From NCBI RefSeq assembly GCF_963664075.1, contig NZ_OY760916.1, positions 1,614,001-1,678,000 of the forward strand: a stretch of DNA of 64,000 nt, read 5' to 3'. This document shows, in pieces, positions 18,081-28,726 of this stretch; the stretch's first letter is position 1; every line of letters begins with the position of its first letter. Made by a program: the position numbers and the translations under genes. The stretch comes from an uncultured Desulfobulbus sp. Its GTDB lineage: Bacteria; Desulfobacterota; Desulfobulbia; Desulfobulbales; Desulfobulbaceae. Below the pieces are notes generated by a model. The model did no database searches, had not been told where the DNA came from, and saw nothing but the letters and a program-made list of their open reading frames with translations.

Positions 18081-20294
18081 ATGGAAAATGTGGATCATCC
18101 CAATGCTGATCAGCAGGAACACGCCGTAACCGAGCAGATAAAAGAGAAACAGCCTGAAGCTCTTACTGATTTGAATGCTCCTCAGTGGTATCTGAATCGT
18201 GAGTTGAGCTGGCTTGAGTTTAATCGCCGTGTGTTTAATGAGAGTAAGGATGAGCGCAATCCCCTCTTAGAACGTGTTTTCTTCCTTTCGGTGATAGGTT
18301 CGAATCTCGATGAATTTTTCATGAAGCGCATCGGCGGGCTCAAGCAGCAGGTTGGGGCCGGGCTCAAGTTACTCTCCAGTGATGGAAGAACCCCGCAGCA
18401 GCAAATCGATGAAAGTTATGCTATGATTCGCCAGCTGCTCGGAGAGCAGCAGGATCTTGAGCGAGAGTTGCTTCAGCTGCTTGCACTCCATGATATCCAT
18501 ATTCTGAAATATAGTGAGCTCACCAGCGAGGAACGCAAGCATTTAGCCAATTATTTCCATGAAAACATTTATCCCCTGCTTACGCCACAGGGGATGGATC
18601 CTGCCCACCCATTTCCCTTTATATCCAATCTTTCACTCAACCTTCTGGTTGCCACGCGACACCGAGATCAAGAGCACATTTTTCTCAATCGAATCAAAGT
18701 TCCGACCACAGGCACCGGTATAACCCGGTTTATACCAATAGAAAACGGGACCCATCGCTATGTGCTTTTTGAAGACCTTATTGCCCATAATCTGGAAACA
18801 ATTTTTCCAGATATGGTTATCGAGACATGTGAGCTGTTCCGTGTCACTCGCAACGCTATCACCGAGCAATGGTCTGAACAGGCGGTAGATCTGCTCTCCA
18901 TGATTGAAACAGCTCTTCAGGATAGAAAATTTGCGGAAATTGTCCGGCTCGAGGTCGATAGTTCCATGACTCGACAACACCGTGGGATGTTGGCTGCCCA
19001 CCTGGGAATTGATTCTCGCAAAGATGTGTTTTCCGTTGATGGTATTATGTGTAAAGGCGACTTGATGGAAATCGCTTCCATCGACAAGCAGGAACTCCAT
19101 TTTCCCCCGCACCAGCCGCTGGATCATTACAAGCTTGCCGGCGATTTCCCCAATATATTTCATCTCATACGGGAAGAAGGTCCCTTTCTCCTCCAGCATC
19201 CCTACGAATCGTTTAGCTCATCTGTGGAGCGTTTTCTTCAAGAGGCAAGTGTCGATCCTAAGGTTTTGGTGATCAAGATGACCTTGTACCGTACCTCTGC
19301 AAACTCCCAAATTATTCAGTACCTGCTCGATGCTGTGCGTAATGGTAAGCAGGTTGCAGTGGTTGTCGAGCTGATGGCCCGTTTCGATGAATCTGCAAAT
19401 ATTCACTGGGCCGCACATCTTGAGCAGGCCGGAATACACGTAACCTATGGTGTGGTGGGGTTAAAAACGCACTCCAAGGTTATTTTTGTGGTGCGACGTG
19501 ATTATAAGGGGCTCCAACGATATGCCCATATCGGTACCGGCAATTACCATGCAGGAACAGCTCGTGCCTATTCTGATCTTGGTCTCTTGACCTGTGACAA
19601 TGAAATCGGAGATGATCTGACCGAGTTTTTCAATTTTCTGACCTTGGGATATGCGCCTGCTCGAAATTATCAAAAGCTGTTGCCGTCCCCAAAAATTTTG
19701 AAAAAAACGCTTTTGGAGCATATCAAACGAGAGATCGAGTTCCAGCAAAAAGGGAAAAGGGGATTGATCCAGATAAAGACCAATGCCCTCACGGATCAAG
19801 ACATTATTATAGCTCTGTATAAAGCTTCACAGGCTGGTGTTACAGTGAATCTCATCGTTCGTGACAGCTGTCTGCTGAGACCGGGGATACCCGGACTTTC
19901 AGAAAACATCGATGTTATTTCGCTGGTGGGGCGCTTTCTGGAGCACGCGCGAATTTACTATTTTGCCAATAATGACGAAGAGCAGTATTACATTGGCTCT
20001 GCTGATATCATGAAAAGAAATCTCGATCGACGTGTCGAAGTCATCACTCCCGTTGAAACACCAGGATTGCAAAAGCAGCTTCGTGAATTATTGGATTTGC
20101 AGTTTGCAGACCAGCGCGGAGCATGGGAGATGCAGTCTGATGGAAGCTATATACAGCGCCAACCAGGCAAAAAAGGGGAGCAGCGTTCCGCTCAGGAGTT
20201 ACTGATCGAGCAAAGCGAAAAACGTTTAGATGAGGCAAGACGCATGTTTAAACGCCAGTACGCCAAAAAAATTGCCAAAAGGAAGAATAAGTAA
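18081..20294 (+). CDS. ppk1: Polyphosphate kinase 1
   Basis: A 737-residue PPK1 that polymerises the gamma-phosphate of ATP into polyphosphate at the inner membrane. The N-terminal region YLNRELSWLEFNRRVFNE is diagnostic. The two catalytic histidines are recognisable in THSKVIFVVRRD (near residue 462) and LEHARIYYF (near 620), with IGTGNYH between them. About 50 extra N-terminal residues are hydrophilic. CGGAGG lies about ten bases ahead of the ATG. No exopolyphosphatase gene is adjacent, unlike the ppk-ppx operon of enterics. Polyphosphate would store phosphate or energy under stress. Confidence 0.97.
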   Translation: MENVDHPNADQQEHAVTEQIKEKQPEALTDLNAPQWYLNRELSWLEFNRRVFNESKDERNPLLERVFFLSVIGSNLDEFFMKRIGGLKQQVGAGLKLLSSDGRTPQQQIDESYAMIRQLLGEQQDLERELLQLLALHDIHILKYSELTSEERKHLANYFHENIYPLLTPQGMDPAHPFPFISNLSLNLLVATRHRDQEHIFLNRIKVPTTGTGITRFIPIENGTHRYVLFEDLIAHNLETIFPDMVIETCELFRVTRNAITEQWSEQAVDLLSMIETALQDRKFAEIVRLEVDSSMTRQHRGMLAAHLGIDSRKDVFSVDGIMCKGDLMEIASIDKQELHFPPHQPLDHYKLAGDFPNIFHLIREEGPFLLQHPYESFSSSVERFLQEASVDPKVLVIKMTLYRTSANSQIIQYLLDAVRNGKQVAVVVELMARFDESANIHWAAHLEQAGIHVTYGVVGLKTHSKVIFVVRRDYKGLQRYAHIGTGNYHAGTARAYSDLGLLTCDNEIGDDLTEFFNFLTLGYAPARNYQKLLPSPKILKKTLLEHIKREIEFQQKGKRGLIQIKTNALTDQDIIIALYKASQAGVTVNLIVRDSCLLRPGIPGLSENIDVISLVGRFLEHARIYYFANNDEEQYYIGSADIMKRNLDRRVEVITPVETPGLQKQLRELLDLQFADQRGAWEMQSDGSYIQRQPGKKGEQRSAQELLIEQSEKRLDEARRMFKRQYAKKIAKRKNK

Positions 20295-20443
20295 AATCGT
20301 ATGGCAACACTACCAAATTCGGGGCTTCAGGGGGAATTACGAGATTACGGCTGGGGAAGGGGGCTCTGTCACGGGCATGGTCCCCTCTGCAAAGTTTGTC
20401 AGAGAGACGACCATACCCGCGCGATAGGTATTTCAGGAAATCC

Positions 20444-23400
20444 TTAAAAGGTCACAATCTCAGCTCCTGCAACCAGTGTCTTGAGCTCATCCTGCCAGTT
20501 TCCGCCTCCCATTTCCTCAGCAAGAAGCACAGCAAGATGCTTGGGGGTGACTCCCAAACCACGGTTTCGTCCTAAACCGGAGATACAAGAGGGGCAATTT
20601 GTGACAATGGTTTTCTCTGGGCCATTGGGCTCGATATGCGCTTCGAGGTAGTCTCGTTTTCTCTTGAGCATGGCCCCGGCAATATCTGGTCGGGAAAGGG
20701 CCAGGGTACCAGCTTCAGAGCAACACCCGTCGATGGGGCTGACAGTGCCCGCCAAGCGGCGAATCATCACCGGACCTTCACCTTTAAGTGAGTCATGGCA
20801 GGGGGCATGGTAAAGAAATTGCTGCTCCTCATTTTTGCTGAACTGATCATCGGCCTGCTCCAGAACAAAATAACCAATATCTTCAAGATAGCAGTTAAAT
20901 ATTTCTTCTGCACCCAGTTCATGGAGTGATTCTCGACAAGTACCGCAGCTGATGATGAGACCGTCAAAATGGATATGGCCCAGCATCTCTCGAATTTGGC
21001 TGAGGATAATCGTGTCGCGCAGGGTGACGTCTGAGTGCATTTTTCCCTTGGCATTGGCTTTTGCAGGGAAGCCACAGCAGAGGTTGGAAGGCGGTAGGAT
21101 CACCCGAGAGCCACTTTTTAAAAGCGTATAAATCGAGGCCTCGGCAATGTTTGCATAGAGTCGCTCTGAACCACAGCCTGGGAAATAAAAAACGGTCTTT
21201 TTAATCGCGCCGGGCGGGTTGATCAGCATGGCCTCGTTTAAAGAACAGATGGGGAGGGCGGATCGCAGTGTTTTTTTAGATGGCGGCATCATTGGAGACT
21301 TCAGCATATTGACCAGTCGCCAGTTTTTTGTGCGCAGTGCTTTGGGAGCCTGACTCATCATTTCAGAGGCAAGCCGCTGCATATTTGCCCCCCACTCAAC
21401 AACAGATTTACGAAATACGCTGTTGTACAATCGGTTACGAGTTTTGAGATAATGCAACGACATTTTCGTGGGCAACGGCGAATGTTTAAAGCCTCGCTCA
21501 CTTAAGATCTGGCGCTCAAGAATGGAGACCTTGGCAGTGTCGATATCTACGGGACAAGGTTTAAAGCATTTGCCGCAAAGCGTACAGTGGTCCGCAATCT
21601 CCTCCAGGTTTTTGAGCTGGTTAAATCGCGGCGCATGCGCGCGCTGCATATCATAAAGCAGGGCTTCAATCAGTGAACCAATGGCCAGGTTTTTGTTCCG
21701 TGGATGAAAAAAGAGACTGGATCCTGGATAAAAGACACAGCAATCAGCCTTGCATTTGCCACAACGGATGCACTTGGAGATCATGTTGGCCAGTGTCTCA
21801 AGGGAGCCGTGCTGGAGAATGCGGGCTTCGAGCTCAAGCAGGTTGAAGGAAGGCGTGAATACCTTGTCAATGATGTCTGGATCAACCAGTTTGCCGGGAT
21901 TCATCACCCCACGTGGATCAATTTCCTGGCGATAGCGGGTGAGATCATCAACCAGCTGCTCGTCAAGGAACTTCATCTTGGTGATACCGATACCATGCTC
22001 ACCAGAGACAACGCCGCCCAGGGCGACTGCCTTGGCCATTATATCGTCTGCTGTTTTGGCGGCTCGCTCCATCATGGCCCGGTCGTTGGAAAAGACTGGT
22101 ATATTGACATGAACGTTGCCATCGCCTGCGTGCATATGGGTGGCAATGATGATGCGCCGTTTACGGACTTCATCGATGGTCCGATGAATATTCGCACTGA
22201 TGCGTTTGTAGCCGCGGAACAGCTCAAGGAGTTCAGACTCCATTTTTTTGAGGCCGGTTTCCGCCTGCAGTGCTTCGATATCCCTTTCCTTGATTTTGCG
22301 AAGTGCGCCGGTGCAGATTTCATCGGCCTTGGGAATCTTGGCTTCAAGCCAGTCCGGATCTTCAATGGGCTCTGCTGTCTGTAGGTAAACAAGAATTTCC
22401 TGAAGGACGCATTCCTGATTGTAGATGTCTTCATCGATGTTGGTACTATCGACGAAACGGGCAAATTCAGCCAGTGCCGGCAGCGGCAGAACAATATCCT
22501 CGTTGAGCTTAAAGGCGTTGGTGCGGGCGGCAATGGCTCCCAAGCGTTTTCTATCCCGCCAGAAGCGAGCTGCTTCGTCAGCATCACTGGCAACGAAGAT
22601 CTCTGTATTGACGTACCGATCCAAGAGCTTGAGTAACCTTTCTTTACCGCGCATGATCTGCTCGGTTGTGTGGGCCACCATGTCGATTAAGAGAACAGCC
22701 TTAGGGGGATTGGAACGAGCCGCTTTGAACTTATAATTAATTGCGCGGATATATTCCTCATCGAAATGCTCCAGGGCCATGAGGGCCTCTTCGCCCTCGT
22801 TGGTGATCTGCTCAGAGATTTCAACGATAACCTTGCTGGCCTCATCCATGTCCTGACCAAAAAACTCGAGACAGAAGGTCATCTTCTTCTCGTAGGCCTC
22901 ATAGAGAATGAATTCAGCCGAGGTGATTATACCATCCGTCCCTTCTTTTTGAACGCCGGGCAGCCCACCAAGTGCTTTGTTAGTGATATCTTTCCACAAG
23001 CCTTTTTTGCGGATCTGATCACCTCGAAGCTCGATACGCTTGATCAGCTCCTGCTGATCGTTGAAAACCTCGTACACAACCTGGTCATCCGGAAGGATTT
23101 TGCGCATCCGATGGTTGGCCCGTTTGACATGCACCAGGCCGGTGCCGGGCATGGCTATGGTGTAGCCAAGGAGGTTGTCAATGGCAGTACCCCAGAGGAC
23201 AGCTGTCTTGCCACCGGCATTTTCTGAGATGTTGCCGCCAATGGTCGATGCCCAGGCACTGGTCGGGTCGGTGGCAAAAACCAGGCCGCGCTGATCACAG
23301 TATTGCATCGCATCCTGGGTGATGACACCGGCTTCAAGCTTGATGACCGGCATCTTCTTGGTGCTACCGTTATCATCTTCGAAATGACGGTGTTCGATTC

Positions 23401-24088
23401 CCTGGATCGTGTTGAGTTTCTCTGTGTTGATGATCACGCAGCCGGAGCTTACGGGAACAGCACCACCGGTAAGACCGGTACCGCCACCGCGGGGAATAAC
23501 CTTGAGCCCGAGTTCACTGATAGCCTCAAGCAGGGGGGCTATCTGGTCTTCATTTGCCGGGCGAACAATGGCAACGGGAAGGTGCAGGCGCCAGTCCGTT
23601 GCGTCGGTGGCATGGCTGATAATGGAAAACGGATCAAAGCAGACGTTTTCCCCACCGATGATTGCCCCTAGTTTTTTGCGAATATTTTTACGATCAGCAG
23701 AGGCTGAGTTGATCTCAGCTTGCAATTCTTTGGATTTTGCTCGACAGAGCTTGACCAGGTTGAGCACTTTGCTGGTCCGCTCACTGTCGACGTTGACCTT
23801 TTGGGCGGTGCGCTCAATGATATCGAGATCTTTTTTCATGACCTTGAAAAAGGTCAAACGCCGTCGGGGCGAGTCAATCAGTTCCTGGTAGAGAAAGGGA
23901 TTCCGATGCAGAATAAACAGGTCACCAATGCAGCGCATGACTAGACGAGCGGAGCGGCCGGTCACGCGTTGGGAGCGTAACTCCTCAAGATCGTCCCAGA
24001 GATCGGGACCAAACAGGTGGTTGATGATCAGCCGGTCATCGGCAGAGGTAAAATTGTAGGGTATTTCGCGATAATTGGTAGCTTTCAT
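20444..24088 (-). CDS. DUF3683 FAD-linked dehydrogenase fused to Fe-S/CCG domains
   Basis: A 1214-residue fusion enzyme. Order: an N-terminal DUF3683-type region (1 to about 135), a FAD-binding PCMH domain (about 170-330, with RGGGTGLTGGAVP), a FAD-oxidase C-terminal domain (to about 735, with HMHAGDGNVHVNIP and SGEHGIG), two 4Fe-4S motifs (CIRCGKCKADC near 770, CTLCGKCFKPCP near 834) and two CCG cysteine-rich domains (PGCG...CCGFP near 970-1005; HAPCH near 1092). It therefore combines the GlcD-like and GlcF-like parts of 2-hydroxyacid (lactate, glycolate) dehydrogenases in one chain. The substrate is probably a D-2-hydroxyacid; the electron acceptor is unknown. It converges on ppk1 and seems monocistronic. 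Confidence 0.9.
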   Translation of the reverse strand: MKATNYREIPYNFTSADDRLIINHLFGPDLWDDLEELRSQRVTGRSARLVMRCIGDLFILHRNPFLYQELIDSPRRRLTFFKVMKKDLDIIERTAQKVNVDSERTSKVLNLVKLCRAKSKELQAEINSASADRKNIRKKLGAIIGGENVCFDPFSIISHATDATDWRLHLPVAIVRPANEDQIAPLLEAISELGLKVIPRGGGTGLTGGAVPVSSGCVIINTEKLNTIQGIEHRHFEDDNGSTKKMPVIKLEAGVITQDAMQYCDQRGLVFATDPTSAWASTIGGNISENAGGKTAVLWGTAIDNLLGYTIAMPGTGLVHVKRANHRMRKILPDDQVVYEVFNDQQELIKRIELRGDQIRKKGLWKDITNKALGGLPGVQKEGTDGIITSAEFILYEAYEKKMTFCLEFFGQDMDEASKVIVEISEQITNEGEEALMALEHFDEEYIRAINYKFKAARSNPPKAVLLIDMVAHTTEQIMRGKERLLKLLDRYVNTEIFVASDADEAARFWRDRKRLGAIAARTNAFKLNEDIVLPLPALAEFARFVDSTNIDEDIYNQECVLQEILVYLQTAEPIEDPDWLEAKIPKADEICTGALRKIKERDIEALQAETGLKKMESELLELFRGYKRISANIHRTIDEVRKRRIIIATHMHAGDGNVHVNIPVFSNDRAMMERAAKTADDIMAKAVALGGVVSGEHGIGITKMKFLDEQLVDDLTRYRQEIDPRGVMNPGKLVDPDIIDKVFTPSFNLLELEARILQHGSLETLANMISKCIRCGKCKADCCVFYPGSSLFFHPRNKNLAIGSLIEALLYDMQRAHAPRFNQLKNLEEIADHCTLCGKCFKPCPVDIDTAKVSILERQILSERGFKHSPLPTKMSLHYLKTRNRLYNSVFRKSVVEWGANMQRLASEMMSQAPKALRTKNWRLVNMLKSPMMPPSKKTLRSALPICSLNEAMLINPPGAIKKTVFYFPGCGSERLYANIAEASIYTLLKSGSRVILPPSNLCCGFPAKANAKGKMHSDVTLRDTIILSQIREMLGHIHFDGLIISCGTCRESLHELGAEEIFNCYLEDIGYFVLEQADDQFSKNEEQQFLYHAPCHDSLKGEGPVMIRRLAGTVSPIDGCCSEAGTLALSRPDIAGAMLKRKRDYLEAHIEPNGPEKTIVTNCPSCISGLGRNRGLGVTPKHLAVLLAEEMGGGNWQDELKTLVAGAEIVTF

Positions 24089-24331
24089 CTGTCTATCCGT
24101 ACATCAGTGACTGTGGAAGATAACCTGGAACCACAAGAGTGAGTGAGGCTCGGCGGGAAGGTTACTGCTCAGTTTGCCTGTTTGAAATGAGCAAAGTCCT
24201 TCGGTGAAAAATCAGTCTTTTTGAATGATGGGTTGGTAAAAAGTAAACCGTTTTCGTACCACACCCGGTGGGGCGATGCAAACCTTTCATCTCGTTTTTT
24301 GCTCAGGATTTAAAAAAAGAGAAAAAAATCT

Positions 24332-26329
24332 TTATTGGGAGGGTGTAGTGTCCGTTCCCTGAAAGGTGGTTTCACCTAAAAATTGCCGGTGGAACTGCGA
24401 GCGGGCATCGCCTGAACCAATTATAGCGACTAGATCGTTTTCTTGAAGCAAGAACTTCGGGCCCGGGTTGGGCTCAAGCGTATCCTCACGTAACACACCT
24501 ACAACAGAGACACCGGTTGTTTTGCGTATTTCTGATGCACCGATGGAAGTCCCGCAGAGGCTGGACCCCTGATGCAGGCTGACCCACTCCAGGTCAAATT
24601 GCTGTTCGGCGGATCGAAATTGAGAAAGGGTTTGGTAAGGTTTGCTTTGGCTCATGCTGGAGGTGAAGTATTCCTGGCGCAGGGTCTCGGTTTGTCGCTG
24701 CACTTCGGTGACCGGAACATGAAGAGCCAGCAGAACCTGGCGTGCCATTTCAAGGCCAGCCTCAAGTTCGGGGTAGACAAGATCTGTTACTCCCAGTTCT
24801 TCAAACACCTTGAAAAATTCTGGGTCGGAGACGCGGGCAACGGTTTCTATTGTAGGATTGAAATGCTGGGCATGGGCAACGATATTCTGGGAGACAACAA
24901 TTCCAGGAATGGTCACAACCAAAAGTCCAGCCGTACCAATGGAAGCAGCCTCCAAAACGATCTCCTGGCCAGCATCTCCATAGATGACGGCAAAGCCAGC
25001 AGACTTCGCCAGTTCTATGCGGTGTTGGTCGAGTTCGATGAGCACAAAAGGCCGTCCAATGCGGTACAAGGTTGTTGCGATCTGCTGCCCCACCCGTCCT
25101 CCGCCCGCGATGACCACATGATTATGTAAACCCTGTTCTGGAATGTTCGTTGATTCCAAAGGTTCTTTCTTAAACCAGCGTTTCTTGAGGTTGTAGAGTC
25201 GTGTTGTCTGTGAAGATATAATCGGTGTCAAAATCATGGTAACCACGGCTGTTGTCAGCACAAGGTTGTAGAGTTCTGTGGAGATAGAGTTGGTGCTCAG
25301 GCCAATGCGTGCCAGAACAAATGAAAATTCACCTATCTGGAAAAGCCCCAGCCCTACAGCAATGGGGATTACATTGCGATAACGAAAGAGCCAGGCAAGC
25401 AGGCTGAAGATGCATCCTTTCCCCAGGCTGATCAGGGCAACCAAGGTGATGATAATGCCGATATGATCAATTAAAAATTTTGGATCTAACAGCATGCCCA
25501 CAGAGGCAAAAAAGAGGAGACCAAAAATGTCTCGCAGAGGAATAATGTCGCTTAATGCCTGGTGGCCATAATCAGATTCTGTCAGTACCATGCCAGCGAT
25601 AAAGGCACCAAAAGCAAAGGAAAGACCGACCAGATAGGTGAGGTAGCCAACCCCCAGGCCAATGGCAACAATGGAAAGAAGGAAGAGTTCACGTGAGCCC
25701 AGTTTTGCTATGTGGCGCATGAGCCAGGGCATGAGTTTCGTACCAGCAACAAACATAGCCACCAGAAATATGATCGCTTTGGTTGACGCCGATCCAAGTT
25801 GGACCAGGCCAGCAGCAGGGTCATTTAAGAGGGGCAGAAGTATCATCATCGGGACCACTGCCAAGTCCTGGACAATGAGCATACCAATCATGACCTTGCT
25901 CGAAAGTGTTCCTAGCCATCCCTGGTTCATCAGGGTTTTGAGAATGACCATGGTAGAGGACAGCGAGATCAACGCACCAAACCAGAGCGATGTTTTGAAA
26001 TCCCAACCGAGGAAGATGCCGATGCTCAACCCCAGAGACAGTGTTAAACATATCTGGAGTGGGGTCCCCAGTAAGGCTATCCATTTCACCGGTTTGAGAT
26101 CTTTGTGCGAAAATTCGAGCCCCAGGGCAAATAGCAGTAAGCCGACTCCAATCTCGGCGAGCAACTCGATGTCGTGTGCTTCTGTAATAGTCAGGCCACC
26201 CGTATAGGGACCGAGGATTACTCCAGCAAGGATATAACCAAGAATCAGTGGTTGATGGAGGCGTTGCATTAAGAGACCGCAGAAAAACGCGGTCACAACA
26301 AGAAGGATGATATCTGTGGCTATCCCCAT
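24332..26329 (-). CDS. KefB/KefC-type cation:proton antiporter (CPA2)
   Basis: A 665-residue monovalent cation:proton antiporter. Residues 1 to about 385 form some 12 membrane helices of the Na/H exchanger fold; a cytoplasmic RCK/TrkA-N domain follows (about 410-525) with the nucleotide-binding [10 protein letters not shown], then a TrkA-C domain (about 575-650). The typical role is potassium or sodium efflux, gated by NAD(H) or another ligand. The ATG at 26329 has AGGA seven bases upstream; a longer frame to 26377 lacks this. No KefF/KefG ancillary subunit is adjacent, so glutathione gating is not implied. Confidence 0.9.
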   Translation of the reverse strand: MGIATDIILLVVTAFFCGLLMQRLHQPLILGYILAGVILGPYTGGLTITEAHDIELLAEIGVGLLLFALGLEFSHKDLKPVKWIALLGTPLQICLTLSLGLSIGIFLGWDFKTSLWFGALISLSSTMVILKTLMNQGWLGTLSSKVMIGMLIVQDLAVVPMMILLPLLNDPAAGLVQLGSASTKAIIFLVAMFVAGTKLMPWLMRHIAKLGSRELFLLSIVAIGLGVGYLTYLVGLSFAFGAFIAGMVLTESDYGHQALSDIIPLRDIFGLLFFASVGMLLDPKFLIDHIGIIITLVALISLGKGCIFSLLAWLFRYRNVIPIAVGLGLFQIGEFSFVLARIGLSTNSISTELYNLVLTTAVVTMILTPIISSQTTRLYNLKKRWFKKEPLESTNIPEQGLHNHVVIAGGGRVGQQIATTLYRIGRPFVLIELDQHRIELAKSAGFAVIYGDAGQEIVLEAASIGTAGLLVVTIPGIVVSQNIVAHAQHFNPTIETVARVSDPEFFKVFEELGVTDLVYPELEAGLEMARQVLLALHVPVTEVQRQTETLRQEYFTSSMSQSKPYQTLSQFRSAEQQFDLEWVSLHQGSSLCGTSIGASEIRKTTGVSVVGVLREDTLEPNPGPKFLLQENDLVAIIGSGDARSQFHRQFLGETTFQGTDTTPSQ

Positions 26330-26515
26330 GCAATATTCCTGTGTTGAGTACGTAATTTTATCGTAACCTGTAATCAAGGAGAGGTCGCTTCTGCCAGGTC
26401 AAAATTTCAAAATAGACGAGGCTATTAAAAAAGGCGAGAGAAACCGAAAGGAGTTCTGCGGGGATACAGAGAAGATAGTTGCAGTAAGTGTTGAAAGCTT
26501 AAAAAACAGATGTGT

Positions 26516-26899
26516 CTAGGCCAATAACTTTTCTTTGCGGCAGATATTTAAGCAATAGTCTGTAACCGTAAAGAGACTTGTTTCCTCGTCGGCGACCAGG
26601 CGAGGAGAGAGAAGGATAAATCGGTTGGTGGTGATGGATGATCGTTTCTGCAATATCAGTATAAGGCGAAAGCCATCAAAGTTGTGCCGCTGTTGAATAA
26701 ACCACTCGATGTCAGCTTCGTTTTGGGCATAGAGGAGTAGTATATCATTGGAGCGCATTTTGAGACTGGTAGTTGATGAAAACAGCGGACCGGGAGGAAG
26801 GCGGGTTAAGCTGAGCTCTCGTGAGATTCCCTCCAGAGCGAGCTCGAGGCGGATGAGTGCATTTGAGCTGTGAGCGCCGTATAAAAAGATATTGGACAT
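26516..26899 (-). CDS. Small protein of unknown function
   Basis: A 127-residue predicted cytoplasmic protein. Alternating hydrophobic strands and helices (DILLLYAQNE, FRLILILQKRSS) suggest a small alpha/beta fold, perhaps receiver-like, but no catalytic motif is recognised. A good ribosome site (GGAG, about six bases before the ATG) supports translation. It lies 276 bases downstream of a two-component pair on the same strand, so it could be an accessory of that system; this is only positional inference. Confidence 0.6.
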   Translation of the reverse strand: MSNIFLYGAHSSNALIRLELALEGISRELSLTRLPPGPLFSSTTSLKMRSNDILLLYAQNEADIEWFIQQRHNFDGFRLILILQKRSSITTNRFILLSPRLVADEETSLFTVTDYCLNICRKEKLLA

Positions 26900-27114
26900 G
26901 AATATCTCCGGGAAAGCAGACTGATTGAAAAAGGGTGTTGAAGAAGTTTAAGCAGTTTTTTTGCCAGTTTTAAACCGCAGTTTCCGTGAGGAAGAAATGA
27001 CTCAATAATCCTCTTGTGCCTGATAAATGGGAACGCTTCCGAAGAATGGAATTTTCATATCGGTAGGGTTACGCCTTCCGAGCAGTCTGTTTATGGATGT
27101 ATTCTATTTTTTTG

Positions 27115-27128
27115 GACAGAACTCTGTC
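27115..27128. repeat. Short palindrome downstream of the response regulator
   Basis: GACAGAACTCTGTC is a nearly perfect palindrome with six-base arms. TGGACA occurs on both sides of it about 24 bases apart. There is no T-run on the minus strand, so it is more like a protein site than a terminator. Confidence 0.3.
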
Positions 27129-27174
27129 TAGTTTACTGGACAAAACGATTGAAAAAAGAGAGGAATCAGGAAAG

Positions 27175-28584
27175 CTATGCCATGATTTCTTGCTGAGGAG
27201 AGAGATTGTACAGATTGATGAGCTGGTAGAGTCGGGCACGGGAAAGCCCGGAGACTTTGCAGGCCTCTTTGATGTTTCCTTGGGTATAGGAAAAAACTTG
27301 TTGCAGATAGAGTCTCTCCTGTTCTGCTTTAAAAGTTTTCCAATCAGTAGGGCAATCAAGTTTGAGAGGGATGTCTGGTTCAGATGCTGAGTGCTGTTTG
27401 TGTGATAAAGATTGTAATGTGTTGAAAATACGGATATTTGTTGGTAGGTGATAGCCGTACAGGGTGGGGTGATGAATGGCATTGGCAAACACCTGCTCAA
27501 GTGTTTGCTGGAGTTCGCGGACATTGCCTGGCCATTCGTAGGCGGTTAAGGTTTCAAAGAATTCGTCCGCGATTCCCTTGGAGCTCACTTGTGTCCTGTC
27601 ACAGAGACGAGCAAGAAAATGACGGCACAAAGGGCGAATATCCTCTTTACGTTTGCGAAGAGGCGGAAGATGCAAGCTCAGAGAGCGAAGGCGGTAGAGA
27701 AGGTCGGAGCGAAAGCGGCCTTCGGTAACTTCCTGGCTCAGGTTGCGGTTTGTTGCCGCTAAAAGGCGAAAATTACTTTTTTCCTCAAGGGTTGCTCCTA
27801 TGGGGCGAAAGCTACGTTCCTGGAGGACGCGGAGAAATGTTTTTTGAATGCGTTCAGGTAATTCGCCGACCTCGTCTAAGAAGAGCGTTCCCCCATCGGC
27901 GAGTTTGATCAAACCGGTGGCCGCGCGATCTGCTCCGGTAAAGGCACCCTTGTTATGGCCAAAAAGAGTACTTTCAATGAGATTTTCAGGAAGCGAAGCA
28001 CAGTCGACGACAACAAAGGCATTCTTACTTCGTGAAGAATTTTCGTGAATGGCCCTGGCAAAGACCTCTTTGCCCGTACCTGTTTCACCGGTAATAAGTA
28101 CATTGGCTTCACCGGCTGCAGCGCGGGCAACCTGGTCAAGAGCCGTTTGAATGACGGGGCTTCGTCCGATTATACGCTCCCGTTTTAATGCGACCGGTAC
28201 CTGCTCAATTCGCTTTTTCTCCTTGCGATATTCCAGGGCACGGGTCAAGGGAAGCAGCAGGTTTTTGACAATATGTGGCTTTTCGAGATAGCTCCATGCA
28301 CCAGACTGAATGGCTTTTTTTGCCCCATCCGGATCTCCTGATCCTGTCATGATGATAATTTCCGGTTTGGATGGGCTTTGGGCAAATTGTTGAAACCATT
28401 CAAGGCCGTTTCCGTCGGGAAGCTGCACATCGAGAAAAAGCACATCAAAGGCTTCTTCCTGGGTTAGTTGCAGTCCCTTTTGTAAACTTTGCGCTGTTTG
28501 AACAATATGCTCTGTACTGCCCAGATGGGTGCTGAGCATCTCGCAGAGCATGGTATCGTCATCAATAATAAGAATCTGAGCCAT
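27175..28584 (-). CDS. Sigma-54-dependent response regulator of a two-component pair
   Basis: A 469-residue NtrC-type activator: receiver domain (1-118, acceptor in VLFLDVQLPDGNG), AAA+ domain (about 145-375) with GETGTGKEVF and the canonical GAFTGA loop, and a C-terminal Fis-type helix-turn-helix (IKEACKVSGLSRARLYQL). The ATG at 28584 is chosen because the receiver begins at once (MAQILIIDDD); the frame is open for 39 more codons upstream. No clear ribosome site is seen. It lies about 140 bases after the histidine kinase on the same strand and is its likely partner. Target promoters are unknown. Confidence 0.93.
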   Translation of the reverse strand: MAQILIIDDDTMLCEMLSTHLGSTEHIVQTAQSLQKGLQLTQEEAFDVLFLDVQLPDGNGLEWFQQFAQSPSKPEIIIMTGSGDPDGAKKAIQSGAWSYLEKPHIVKNLLLPLTRALEYRKEKKRIEQVPVALKRERIIGRSPVIQTALDQVARAAAGEANVLITGETGTGKEVFARAIHENSSRSKNAFVVVDCASLPENLIESTLFGHNKGAFTGADRAATGLIKLADGGTLFLDEVGELPERIQKTFLRVLQERSFRPIGATLEEKSNFRLLAATNRNLSQEVTEGRFRSDLLYRLRSLSLHLPPLRKRKEDIRPLCRHFLARLCDRTQVSSKGIADEFFETLTAYEWPGNVRELQQTLEQVFANAIHHPTLYGYHLPTNIRIFNTLQSLSHKQHSASEPDIPLKLDCPTDWKTFKAEQERLYLQQVFSYTQGNIKEACKVSGLSRARLYQLINLYNLSPQQEIMA

Positions 28585-28726
28585 TTTTTGACAAGTACGT
28601 AAGCTGTGGAACGTCTTTGCGCGCCAACACTGATGAGCTGTTTTGTGAAATCGGCCAAAAGAAACAATACGGTATTGTCGCAAAAGAAGAATCTTTGTCA
28701 AGGGATTGGCTGAGATAATATCTTAA

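Noticed and set aside
20372-20419. Terminator between ppk1 and the FAD/Fe-S dehydrogenase
   Set aside because: CGGGCATGGTC and GACCATACCCG are complementary except for one base, but the loop is 26 bases and no T-run follows.
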